A DNA stretch of 64,000 bases from Pristionchus mayeri (Eukaryota > Nematoda > Chromadorea > Rhabditida > Neodiplogasteridae): contig BTRK01000002.1 in the NCBI GenBank assembly GCA_036245805.1, forward strand, positions 39,414,661 to 39,478,660, written 5' to 3'. A model generated the notes under the pieces. The model was given only the letters and a program-made list of their open reading frames with translations. It searched no databases and was not told the DNA's origin. Position numbers and translations under genes: made by a program. Numbering within the stretch: position 1 is the first letter of the stretch; every line of letters begins with the position of its first letter. Below are positions 55,801 through 64,000 of the stretch, in pieces.

Positions 55801-57037
55801 CAATCAACCGTATACCTGTGATGCAGTAACCCGTGCAGTCGTTTCTTGCAATTTGCGGGCTTCCCGGATTTTCTTGTTTCTCCATTCCGCAGTGAAACGT
55901 CGATATTTCTGCAGATGCAAAGGGTTGCTTAACTGCGGTATATTGCCTTGTGAACCCCTGGGAGATCGTGACTGAAGAAGAGAGGTGGTGCATTGAGGTA
56001 CACTCTACTTGGCTCTACTCCTCCGATTGAGTAACTTGGTTGACTGCAACGTTACAATTTTCGCATTTCCAATTCATCTCAAAATTTTATGTTTGTGCTT
56101 ACTTACTCAATTTCGTAAGTTGAATACGATAAATCTTCATGGAATACAAGCAACGTTGATCCGCACAGCATGTAGAACGAATCTTCCAGGGCGTATACAC
56201 TCTAGGGAATAACAAGTTTCCTGACAGGTTGAACCACCAAAGATACTTACAGTTGGAGGAGGCAAGTCACAACTCAGAGCGATTATGCAGAGAGGTTCAT
56301 CGAACAGTGCATCACTTGTTACCGTCGTTCCCCGCCCCTTGCCGCTTCGCTTAACGATTACTGCTGGGCCGCTGATGTGCACGAGAAATAAAGATAAAAT
56401 AATTTAATACTTACTTAGGTTTGACGAAGAATGCCAATGTATCTTCAGCGGTGACTTCCTTCGAGTTTGAATAGGTAAGTTTTATCTGTTCACGCCCATT
56501 GAAATCGTGACAAATGGATACATCCGCTTTGCAGTGAAAGTAATACGGCTGTTGAAGTGCGAATTTCACGCCATGATGAGGTTGCTGAAGTATGCAACAT
56601 TCGAATAAATATTGCCATATGTTTCACTAACTGCACCGATCTGCATGAAAACAGGAGCGATCGGAACTGAGGATTCGTCCAGGAATAATTTGAAGAAATT
56701 GTACTCCTGCAAACGGTAATAGTCTTCATCTTGTATGACTTGTTTTCTTCGGTGAAGAAATAAACTATGCTGTCGGACTCTCCGGCAAACCTCATTGGAT
56801 GGGCAGGCAATTCATGAGCAGGAACTTTTCCTATTTTTCTAAATACTTCATGTTGTGAAAAATTGAACAATTATTCACACCTGTCTAATCTAATTGCATT
56901 TGGGTGTTGTTTTCGATAATATACCTTCGATCCTGAAAGTGCCCATTAAAAATAGAGACGATGGTACGTTACCGTTGCTTAGTTTACAACACATGAAATG
57001 CGGCGGAAGAGACTCCGACACTACTTTTTTATCTTTT
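52830..57037 (-). CDS. PEK-like (eIF2-alpha-kinase type) protein kinase; N-terminal region partly resolved
   Basis: Kinase exons close in phase from 55658-55536 (FSEEFEIKTILGSGGGGTVF...AVKRI, Gly-rich loop and Lys) through 54394-54286 (EEARAMARFDHAGIVRYHGTW, EKPPPMWQ), 54238-54152 (insert), 53602-53456 (LATWL...YIHSKKLIHRDLK), 53378-53235 (PPNILFCD...KICDMG...YYSPEQ), 53181-53080 (KSDVFTLGLIFFEL), 53024-52965 and 52919-52830 (NRPSCAEILEHQYW, stop). The pattern HxxIVRY-x-x-W-x-E-x-P-P-x-WQ and the short insert are typical of PERK/GCN2-type eIF2-alpha kinases, which lower translation under stress. Upstream exons 55750-55716, 55957-55816, 56201-56107, 56371-56251, 56584-56415, about 56790-56632 and about 57037-56937 add an N-terminal region I do not recognise, and its first exon is missing. 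The activation motif is DMG, not DFG. Confidence 0.8.
53639..54042. mobile_element. MITE with 15 bp TIRs in a kinase-gene intron
   Basis: 'aaacgcagtctccgt' at 53,639 and its exact complement ending 54,042, flanked by TA at 53,637-53,638 and 54,043-54,044. The element is about 404 bp with no coding capacity. The TA target suggests mobilisation by a Tc1/mariner transposase. Confidence 0.75.
54505..54975. repeat. Simple repeats and possible LINE 3' fragment in a kinase-gene intron
   Basis: 'atatcatatcatatcat' (about 54,500-54,522) precedes 'ttatcctgacgtcaggcacaatgg'. On the minus strand this resembles the 'gtgccaataacatgataaa' plus simple-tail end of the 48-52 kb LINE, suggesting a truncated relative. 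At about 54,923-54,974 an exact 'tggagaa' heptamer is repeated at least six times. No gene is recognised in the 1.1 kb intron. Confidence 0.4.
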
Positions 57038-57495
57038 ACCTGAAAATTCGGTTTTCATACGACGTTATTCGGATAGTTATTGACTTACAATGAGCTAGAT
57101 TTTTTAAAAGTGAGATCAATTTTCAAATATATCACGCGTCTTCTGAGAGAGTGCATGAAAACGGACTCCCCGCTGAAACTCAACTTTCGGGGTGCTCCAA
57201 CTTTCAGCAGTATCCAAGAGATAATTATACCAGAGTATATTGGGAACGAGAAAACTTTGGCCATTTTTTTCATGCATTTAGGGATTTTCCTGTTCCGCAT
57301 CTGGTACTACCATATCTCAGCTCCAACGTGAACGGCAACAGTGGGAATGGGCTGGGCTCAAAATGTTCTCAAAATGTTCGGAGAAGAATTTCAACTACTT
57401 TTCTCTTGACGTTAATGTTATCTGGCGTCATCTTGATGTTGAAACTGCAATCCAAGTAAGAACATAAATTCTAGCGGAACACACTTTCTGGATTT

Positions 57496-57665
57496 TAGTG
57501 TTCATATTCGGAATCTCCAAATCTGATTCTATCATGAAACATATATACGCAATGGGGGAGACGCGGTCTTCCTAAGGCGAAAATTGCATCAAAATCGCAC
57601 AATTCCACGATCATGTTTTCTGAAAAATCATCGGATTTTAGTTTCAAAACATGAGTAATCTAAGT
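57496..57665 (+). repeat. Dispersed repeat, inverted partner at the window's right end
   Basis: Shares with the reverse complement of about 63,850-64,000 the ordered blocks 'ttcggaatctcca', 'cctaaggcgaaaat', 'tcatcggat' and 'tttcaaaacatga'. No ends or coding capacity are visible. Confidence 0.55.
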
Positions 57666-58079
57666 AGGTTTGCTGGGCTCGGGCGATTCGAAAAAGTTGC
57701 AGATGGGGCTTCGCTCGATACGTCCCATCTGTAACTTGTTAGGATCCCCTCAGTCTCACGAGTAGGGTTGACAAAGGAAGGAGGAGAGGAATGCCTTCCT
57801 CTCGATTATGAACAGCATGCAAATCGTCCCATTCCTTGTGGAAGGATGCGAGAGTGCTGTGATCCTTCCGGAAGGATTGCGATCATTGAGGAAGGATCAC
57901 GAGGAGAAAACGGGCTCAAAGATGTTCAATCTTCACCAAACTTTAGGATTTGCATGATTAGGCTACAGTCGCGCCGGAAAGTCACCGAACACTTTTTGAA
58001 TTTGTTGTATCTTTTTGCCCAAGAAATGCATCCTTCTGGCACTCAGGCATGATATACCAAATCCACCGGAGATTATGAT

Positions 58080-58345
58080 CGTGGTATTATGGTATGACGT
58101 CATCGCATAGTTATTGCGTAGTGATGACGCAATCAATATGAACTTTTTAAAAACGGCATTATTCTTACACAGATTTTTTCCTGTTAGCCATACTTTCTAT
58201 GATTGGAGATATGACCGAGGCCTACCCAGAATAATTTTTTGAAGGTGCTGCTCGGTCGCACATTTGCTGCAGCGAAGCTGCAAAAACATGATCTGAAATT
58301 CGGAACTCGGCTTCTAGAGTAGCTAGAGACCCGTTCAAAGCATCA
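58080..58345 (-). repeat. Second copy of the repeat found at the window start
   Basis: Reverse complement of 1-265 with about one difference in every five to ten bases. See the entry at the window start for shared blocks. Confidence 0.6.
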
Positions 58346-58879
58346 ACATGATCGACATTATGAGTACACATGATCCTGAAAATATGAACCTGACATCTCA
58401 AAATTTGCCTTCAGGGCATGAATAAATCACTTTTTTTGCATGACCATTTTTTGGAGATCCATAACTTCACTGAAAAGTTTAGTAAAAATCTGATTTTTAT
58501 CTGGTAAGGTTCACAATGTATTGATGAACTGAATTCCAACTGTTCTCTTTCCGACCCGCGGTGTGCGTTTTTAGGAGGTATACTAGGGTCGGGAAGCACC
58601 TTGTTTACCCCTATGGGCGAGAGAGTGCAGACGGCGAGATTGCGTTAACAGGGTTAACAACTTTTACTAAAAATTTCGCGATATGATCCACCTTCAAATC
58701 CTGAATTTACATTTTTCCTAGACAGATAGGGACTTATTCTTTCATTTTATGGAAAAAAGTTCCCGTGAAAGTTTCCTCCGTGATGGAGAAAAAAATTGTT
58801 TTTTTGAAACAGAATTTGGTTTTCTGGATACAACTTGTCAGGTTCACGTTTCACAGAAAAGTTTTCAACATGAAAGTTG

Positions 58880-59140
58880 TTCAGAATAATTTTCTGATCA
58901 TTTTGAGCCCAACAGCACACCTGTAGCTTGTCTGGGAGCAGAGGTACGGCATAGCCAGTTTGAAAACCGGAAAATTTCTAAAAGCCGGCTCTGGGACCAA
59001 TGACCTATATTTTTCGAAATCTTCACTCCAGGGTATTATCCCACCATAATATGGGGCAAATACGAAATAAAAATTTTCAAAATGTTCTCGCTCTCCTCCA
59101 CTGACTCGTGATACTCGTGATATATAGTAATATGATATTC
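58880..59140 (+). repeat. Diverged single arm of the 6.6-9.8 kb palindromic family
   Basis: 'gcatagccagtttgaaaaccggaaaatttctaaaagccggct' (in parts), 'gaccaatgacctat' and 'ctgactcgtgatac' occur in the same order and orientation as in the right arm at 9,595-9,785. Confidence 0.65.
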
Positions 59141-59624
59141 AGGCGGCAACAAAAGACAGGTCATCTTAGAATCGACAATTTGAAAATCGAGCGTTACTTT
59201 CTGGACAACCTGATACATCGAAAATGAACATTTTGTATTCGACATATATTTTACACTCAAAAACATTGATTTGAGAAGGAATAAAACATTGACAAAACAT
59301 CATGCATCGCACAAGATCTGAACCTTCGAAGAACGATTTGCTAGAAAATCGACGAATCTTGTACATAAACTCGATTGTTTCACATATTTGGGAACCGAAA
59401 TTGTAAAATAAATTAGATAGGTCGATAGAGAAACGAATTATGCATCTGCTGTTTTCTAAATTTTCCGTAAAAACTGTTCCCATCACTGTCTTCCATATCT
59501 AAAACTGTTTGAAAGCGCACATTTCATGAAATAAGTCGAGCAATCATGCGTACATTTTTTTGAAAACATAGTTTTAGGCATAAATTACCACGATCTTTCG
59601 AATGATATATCACGCGTGTCATCC

Positions 59625-59757
59625 AAGAATCCAATAAAATCAAGTGTAGGTTGGCACATAATCTAACATATCGTTCTCTGGACGTTTTTCGACAGAATCC
59701 AATAAAATCAAGTGTAGGTTGGCACATAATCTAACCTATCGTTCTCTGGACGTTCTG
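59625..59757. repeat. Tandem duplication, two units of about 68 bp
   Basis: 'aatccaataaaatcaagtg', 'taggttggcacataatctaac' and 'atcgttctctggacgtt' occur twice in direct succession with a single substitution seen (acatatcg versus acctatcg). This is a recent local duplication. Confidence 0.75.
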
Positions 59758-59759
59758 GA

Positions 59760-62700
59760 CAGTCCTTAGGGTCCCTCACAATATAGCTTCGAGCTTTGTC
59801 GCAAATTTTTATTTTTAACTGATTGGTAGGTCATCAAACTTTTCCGAAGCCAAAAAATGCTAACTTTGAGGCGTCATAACAACGTTCAAAAACAATTTGG
59901 CTCCAAATAGCTTGGCGAATTGGTCCATGGTATCTATACGACAGGCCCTGCATCGTTGGGCTGCCAATATTCTAATTTGCATTTATGCAAATCGATTTAA
60001 TTTATTCATTTTCTTCCCAAATCGAAAGCCAACCTTTTCAAGAGCTCAATTGATAGAGCTCGAGGAGAGGAATCGAATGGTATGCTGTTCGTATATGAGA
60101 CGAATCGCGAGAGAATCGACTACCCCGCGGCGGTAGGAAAAAAGTGAGCCCTATCTGGCAACAAATGTAGATACAGGTATTTCAAATCATGCTCTTTCAA
60201 ATTGCGTCGTCAGAATTTTGATATCGGTCGTCATCTTCGAAATTCAGAAGGCCAAACTTGGGACATTCAACTTTCGACATTCAAATCGCGCTCACTTAAA
60301 TGATCATAAGTCCGTTCAAAATTAAGATAAATGGCCATTCTCTGCTTCAAATGAAAGCTACCATCATGCACTACAACTTCTATGCCGACCTCATCATTCC
60401 TGGTGCTCATCCCGGTGCGGGGCGGTCGGGTGGACCAAAAGTGACGTAACTTTGGAAATCGGAAAAACTGTCTGGGTTTTCATGCTTAAGTTGTAGTCCA
60501 TACATGTGCCTCACTTCTCGCCAAAAATAAAGAAAATCGGAGTATAGATAAAAAAAATGGGCTGACTTTCGTGCGGCGACCCCAAAATGAGTTCTAGACT
60601 ACAGTACTTCCGTGCCTTCAAATGCCCATATTTGTGCTCAAAATCTTCCGGAAACATCGAAAACAACATTATATGCTGATTCCCCCATGGTGTAACACTT
60701 CCATTGGTCAAAAATGTCCATAGGACCGAAAATGTGAAAATCTATATTTTGACCCCCATTAACTCTCGGGATGGGCCCAAACGCACTAAATAAGTTCTAA
60801 ATATTGCTAGTACATCCCTTGAAGTAGTTCAGAGAAAATGGGCTACAGTAAATGCGATATTTCCACTGATTCATCCGAGGAAAGGTGCAAAAGTATAGCA
60901 TAGGTCAAAAAGCCTAGGTACCCGATCTATGGCTAGAAATGTAGAGCACGATGAGCTGAACATTTCGTCTGAAGAAAGTGTGTCTCTATCTTTTCGTTGA
61001 AGCGTGCTACAGAGCCTAGAAGTTGGCCAGAAGTAGGCTAGAATCCCCCTAGAGCGCGCGATCTAACAGTCTGAAGCTCTCGCCGGCTGACCTCCCTCTC
61101 CCTCTCCTCTATTTAGCTCTCTCCCGCGCGCGTCTCCCGTCGGTTTTGGCCAACTTCTAGGCTCTGTAGTACGCTTCAACAAAAAGATAGAGACTCACTT
61201 TCTTCAGACGAAATGTTCAGCTCATCGTGCTCTACATTTCTAGCCATAGATCGGGTACCTAGGCTTTTTGACCTATGCTATACTTTTGCACCTTTCCTCG
61301 GATGAATCAATGGAAATATCGCATTTACTGTAGCCCATTTTCTCTGAACTACTTCAAGGGATGTACTAGCAATATTTAGAACCCATTTAGTGCGTTTGGG
61401 CCCATCCCGAGAGTTAATGGGGGTCAAAATATAGATTTTCACATTTTCGGTCCTATGGACATTTTTGACCAATGGAAGTGCTACACCATGAATCAACAAA
61501 TAATGTTGTTTTCGATGTTTCCGGAAGATTTTGAGAACAAATATGGGCAATTGAAGACACGGAAGTACTGTAGTCTAGAACTCATTTCGGGGTCGCCGCA
61601 CGAAAGTCAGCCCATTTTTTTAAATCTATACTCCGATTTTCTTCATTTTTGGCGAGAAGTGAGGCACATGTATGGACTACAACTTAAGCATGAAAACCCA
61701 GATAGTTTTTCCGATTTCCAAAGTTACGTCACTTTTGGTCCACCCGACCGCCCCGCACCGGGATGAGCACCAGGAATGATGATGTCGGCATAAAAGTTGT
61801 AGTGTATGATGGTAGCATTCATTTGAAGCAGAGAATGGCCATTTATCTTAATTTTGAACGGACTTATGATCATTTAAGTGAGCGCGATTTGAATGTCGAA
61901 AGTTGAATGTCCCAAGTTTGGCTTTCTGAATCTCGAAGATGACGACCGATATCAAAATTCTGACGACGCAGTGTGAAAGGGCATCATTTGAAATACTTGC
62001 ATTTAAATTTGCTGCCAGATAGGACTCACTTTTTTCCTACCGCCGCTAACACCCTTCAAATGGTCGATTCTCTCGCGATTCCTCTCATATACATTTCGGG
62101 TGCGAGCTCGAGATATTAGCATAATAATATTTTTATGGACGGCTGATTTCGCGATTTCGAGCGCGCGACGAGTCATTCTCGCCCTCTCATTTCACGAGTC
62201 TTCGCGGGCGAAGCGGCGAGGGATCGAATTTGGGTATTCAGCGAGCACTTTCTTTCTTGTTTTTGGTATGTTTTGCGTCGATCTGCTATAAAACGAGTCA
62301 CGTTTACGTAATTTATTAGAGTTTCATCACAGGGTAAGGGTCACTTCTTGAATACCTCATCACTATCTTCATCGATTATCTGTTTAATGAAGTCATCTTC
62401 ATGATAGCCAAGGATTTCCTCATCATGTTCTTCCTCCTCCTCTTCCTCCCCCGACTCTTCCGATTCCACAATCCCACTTCTTTTTCTCGATCCTCCCTTG
62501 GGCGTCCGCACACTCGATTTGGATCGGGCGCTTTTCGCGCTTGGGGGGGTGACAAAAACTGAACCGACGAAACTTAAACAAATCGCAGCTCCCTCTGGAT
62601 TCGAAGTAGGGACTTAGGAGTTGTTCCACCGTTACCAGTAATCCCTCCACTACACCGCCCTGTTTAGATCCTCTAACTATGTGAACTTGAGTTTCTCTCT

Positions 62701-63445
62701 CTACCAACGTAGAGGGGTTCATGGTCTAAAATTGGGAATTTGAGTGAACAATCATGGTTAGATAAACACAAAATACAGTGATCAATCTATATTCTAGTAC
62801 CTCGGTAAGTAGTCTAACCCAGCAGCTGGGATATTGATTGGTTGCAACATCTTGTGTTTATCTAATCATGATTTTCCACTAAAATTCCCAATTTTGGACC
62901 ATGAACCCCTATACGTTGATGGTAAGAGAAACTCAAGTTCACATAGTTAGAGCACCCCCCCCCCCCTCCCCCCGATCCCTCGCCGCTTCGCCCGCGACGA
63001 ATCGTGAAATGAGAGGGCAAGAATGACTCGTCGCGCGCTCGAAATCGCGAAATGAGCCGTCCATAAAAATCTTATTATGCTAATATCTCGAACTCGCACA
63101 TAAATGTATATAGGAACAACATACCATTCGATTCCTCTCCTCGAGCTCTATCAATTGAGCTCTTGAAAAGGTTTGGTTTTGATTTGTGAAGAAAATGAAT
63201 AAATTAAATCGATTTGAATAAATGCAAATTAGAATATTGGCAGCACAACGATGTAGGGCCCTTCGTATAGATACTATGGACCAATTCGCCAAGCTATTTG
63301 GAGCCAAATTGTTTTTGAACGTTGTTATGACGCCTCCAAGTTAGCATTTTTAGGCTTCGAAAAAGTTTGATGACCTACCATGCCGAGAAAAATATAAATT
63401 TGCGGCAAAACTCGAAGCTATCATGTGAGGGACCCTAATGACTGT
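59760..63445. mobile_element. Large palindrome interrupted by a second palindromic element
   Basis: Left arm about 59,760-61,060 and right arm about 61,090-62,095 plus 63,105-63,445 are reverse complements. Matching blocks are 'ggcgtcataacaacgttc' with 'gaacgttgttatgacgcc', 'ggtcgggtggaccaaaagtg' with its complement near 61,735, and 'gaagttggccagaag' near the axis with 'ccaacttctaggctctg'. The break in the right arm is exactly where the inner palindrome (62,095-63,105) sits. No transposase is visible. Confidence 0.8.
62095..63105. mobile_element. Inner palindromic element with its own nested inverted repeat
   Basis: The outer arms carry 'gcgagctcgagatattagcat' and 'atgctaatatctcgaactcgc', and 'cgaagcggcgagggatcg' faces 'cgatccctcgccgcttcg'. 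Inside, a further inverted repeat at about 62,670-62,955 pairs 'gtgaacttgagtttctct' with 'agaaactcaagttcac' and 'aaaattgggaattt' with its complement. This makes three levels of nesting with the enclosing palindrome. Confidence 0.75.
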
Positions 63446-63849
63446 CCAAAAATGGTTTTACCTCAATTTTTACATTTCCATTGTGCCAGAGTTTATTCGA
63501 ATCTGGGCGACACGCGTGATATAGCATGCCCTTGAATATTGAATTTCATTTTTCAAAATTGGGATGTCAAAATGTTGAGTTAGGGTCATACTATTCATGT
63601 GGGAGCATACCCTACCCATAGGTATTTCAACCTGCAAATTGCAAGTCGGTGCGATCATTTTGAAGTCTTGTGCCACCCCCTGTAGTGGGCCGTCTCATTC
63701 TTACCGAGAACGCGTTTAACTATGAGTAATTCGTTGACACCAACCACGAAGCTGTATCACCACTCTCATATGAGATATTTCGAGTTGCGCTTTTGTTGTT
63801 GCGATTTTAGAAAACCTAATTGCGCTTTTGTCGATACGCTTCCCTGTCA

Positions 63850-64000
63850 TACCCCCTTGTTAGGTTTTTCATGTTTTGAAGCTGATATCCGATGAATAGT
63901 TATTTTTGCCTTAGGACGACCACTTATCACCCATAAGGAGTGCGGCCATATGTTTTCCTGATAGACTGGTGTATGGAGATTCCAAATATGAGCACACCAT
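63850..64000 (-). repeat. Inverted copy of the 57.5 kb repeat, cut by the window end
   Basis: Reverse complement blocks of 57,496-57,665 ('catgttttgaa', 'tgccttaggacgac', 'tggagattccaaatatgagcac'). The true end is outside the window. Confidence 0.5.

Noticed and set aside
56490..56870. 126-residue minus-strand open frame upstream of the kinase
   Set aside because: An alternative spliced frame through the same bases joins the downstream exons; the long frame crosses apparent introns. Only part of it may be coding.
61278..61766. Open frames of about 90-100 codons on both strands near 61.3-61.8 kb
   Set aside because: They lie in the arm of a large palindrome, have mirror images in the other arm, and match no protein family I recognise.
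1..64000. CRISPR arrays, bacterial operons, riboswitches
   Set aside because: Intron-rich eukaryotic genes throughout; no array of regular direct repeats with unique spacers and no bacterial-type gene spacing.

Overview
This window is nematode-type genomic DNA, most likely from a free-living rhabditid-like worm. The evidence is many short exons separated by introns that are often only 40-110 bp, T-rich acceptors of the TTTCAG type, nematode-style gene families (astacin with EGF-like and CUB-like modules, M13 neprilysin, F-box, CTR copper transporter, PEK-like kinase), and abundant Tc1/mariner elements. I cannot name the species. There is no bacterial, organellar or CRISPR content. All gene models were built by eye from splice signals, reading phase and protein-family resemblance.

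Layout. 0.6-3.0 kb: a small RING-finger membrane protein (minus). 3.2-10.9 kb: an astacin metalloprotease gene (minus) whose introns hold a fold-back element with tRNA-Ser-like sequence, two inverted copies of one mariner family, and a 3.2 kb palindromic element. 10.9-11.5 kb: a short C2H2 zinc-finger gene on the plus strand. 12.0-13.0 kb: a probable small secreted protein (minus). 14.1-16.8 kb: a nest of elements, palindrome within palindrome plus a third mariner of a different subfamily. 17.0-22.7 kb: an F-box-like gene (minus) split by a 4.24 kb Tc1-like transposon. 22.8-25.8 kb: no clear gene, several short hairpins. 25.8-38.9 kb: a 30-exon M13 (neprilysin-like) ectopeptidase (plus). 39.0-40.1 kb: a fold-back element. 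43.0-45.4 kb: a CTR-type copper transporter (plus). 45.7-47.2 kb: a C2H2 zinc-finger gene with one finger per exon (minus). 47.8-52.0 kb: a non-LTR retrotransposon with intact ORF1 and broken ORF2. 52.8-57.0 kb: a PEK-like eIF2-alpha-kinase-type gene (minus). 57.5-64 kb: no gene, dominated by dispersed repeats and a nested palindrome.

The most interesting object is the Tc1-like transposon at 17,306-21,548. It has TA target duplications and about 620 bp terminal inverted repeats that differ at only a few positions. It carries two divergently transcribed genes. One is a spliced DD34E transposase. The other is a nine-exon gene, fully consistent in phase, for a protein that looks like a BEN-domain chromatin or DNA-binding factor. 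A cut-and-paste Tc1 element carrying an accessory BEN-like gene looks like an unusual and possibly undescribed arrangement.

The host genes do not form an obvious pathway. Secretory or membrane-surface proteins (astacin, M13 peptidase, CTR transporter, RING-TM protein) are interspersed with regulatory ones (C2H2, F-box-like, PEK-like kinase). Most of the remaining DNA is transposon-derived, and many elements sit in introns, one of them only 8 bp from a splice acceptor.
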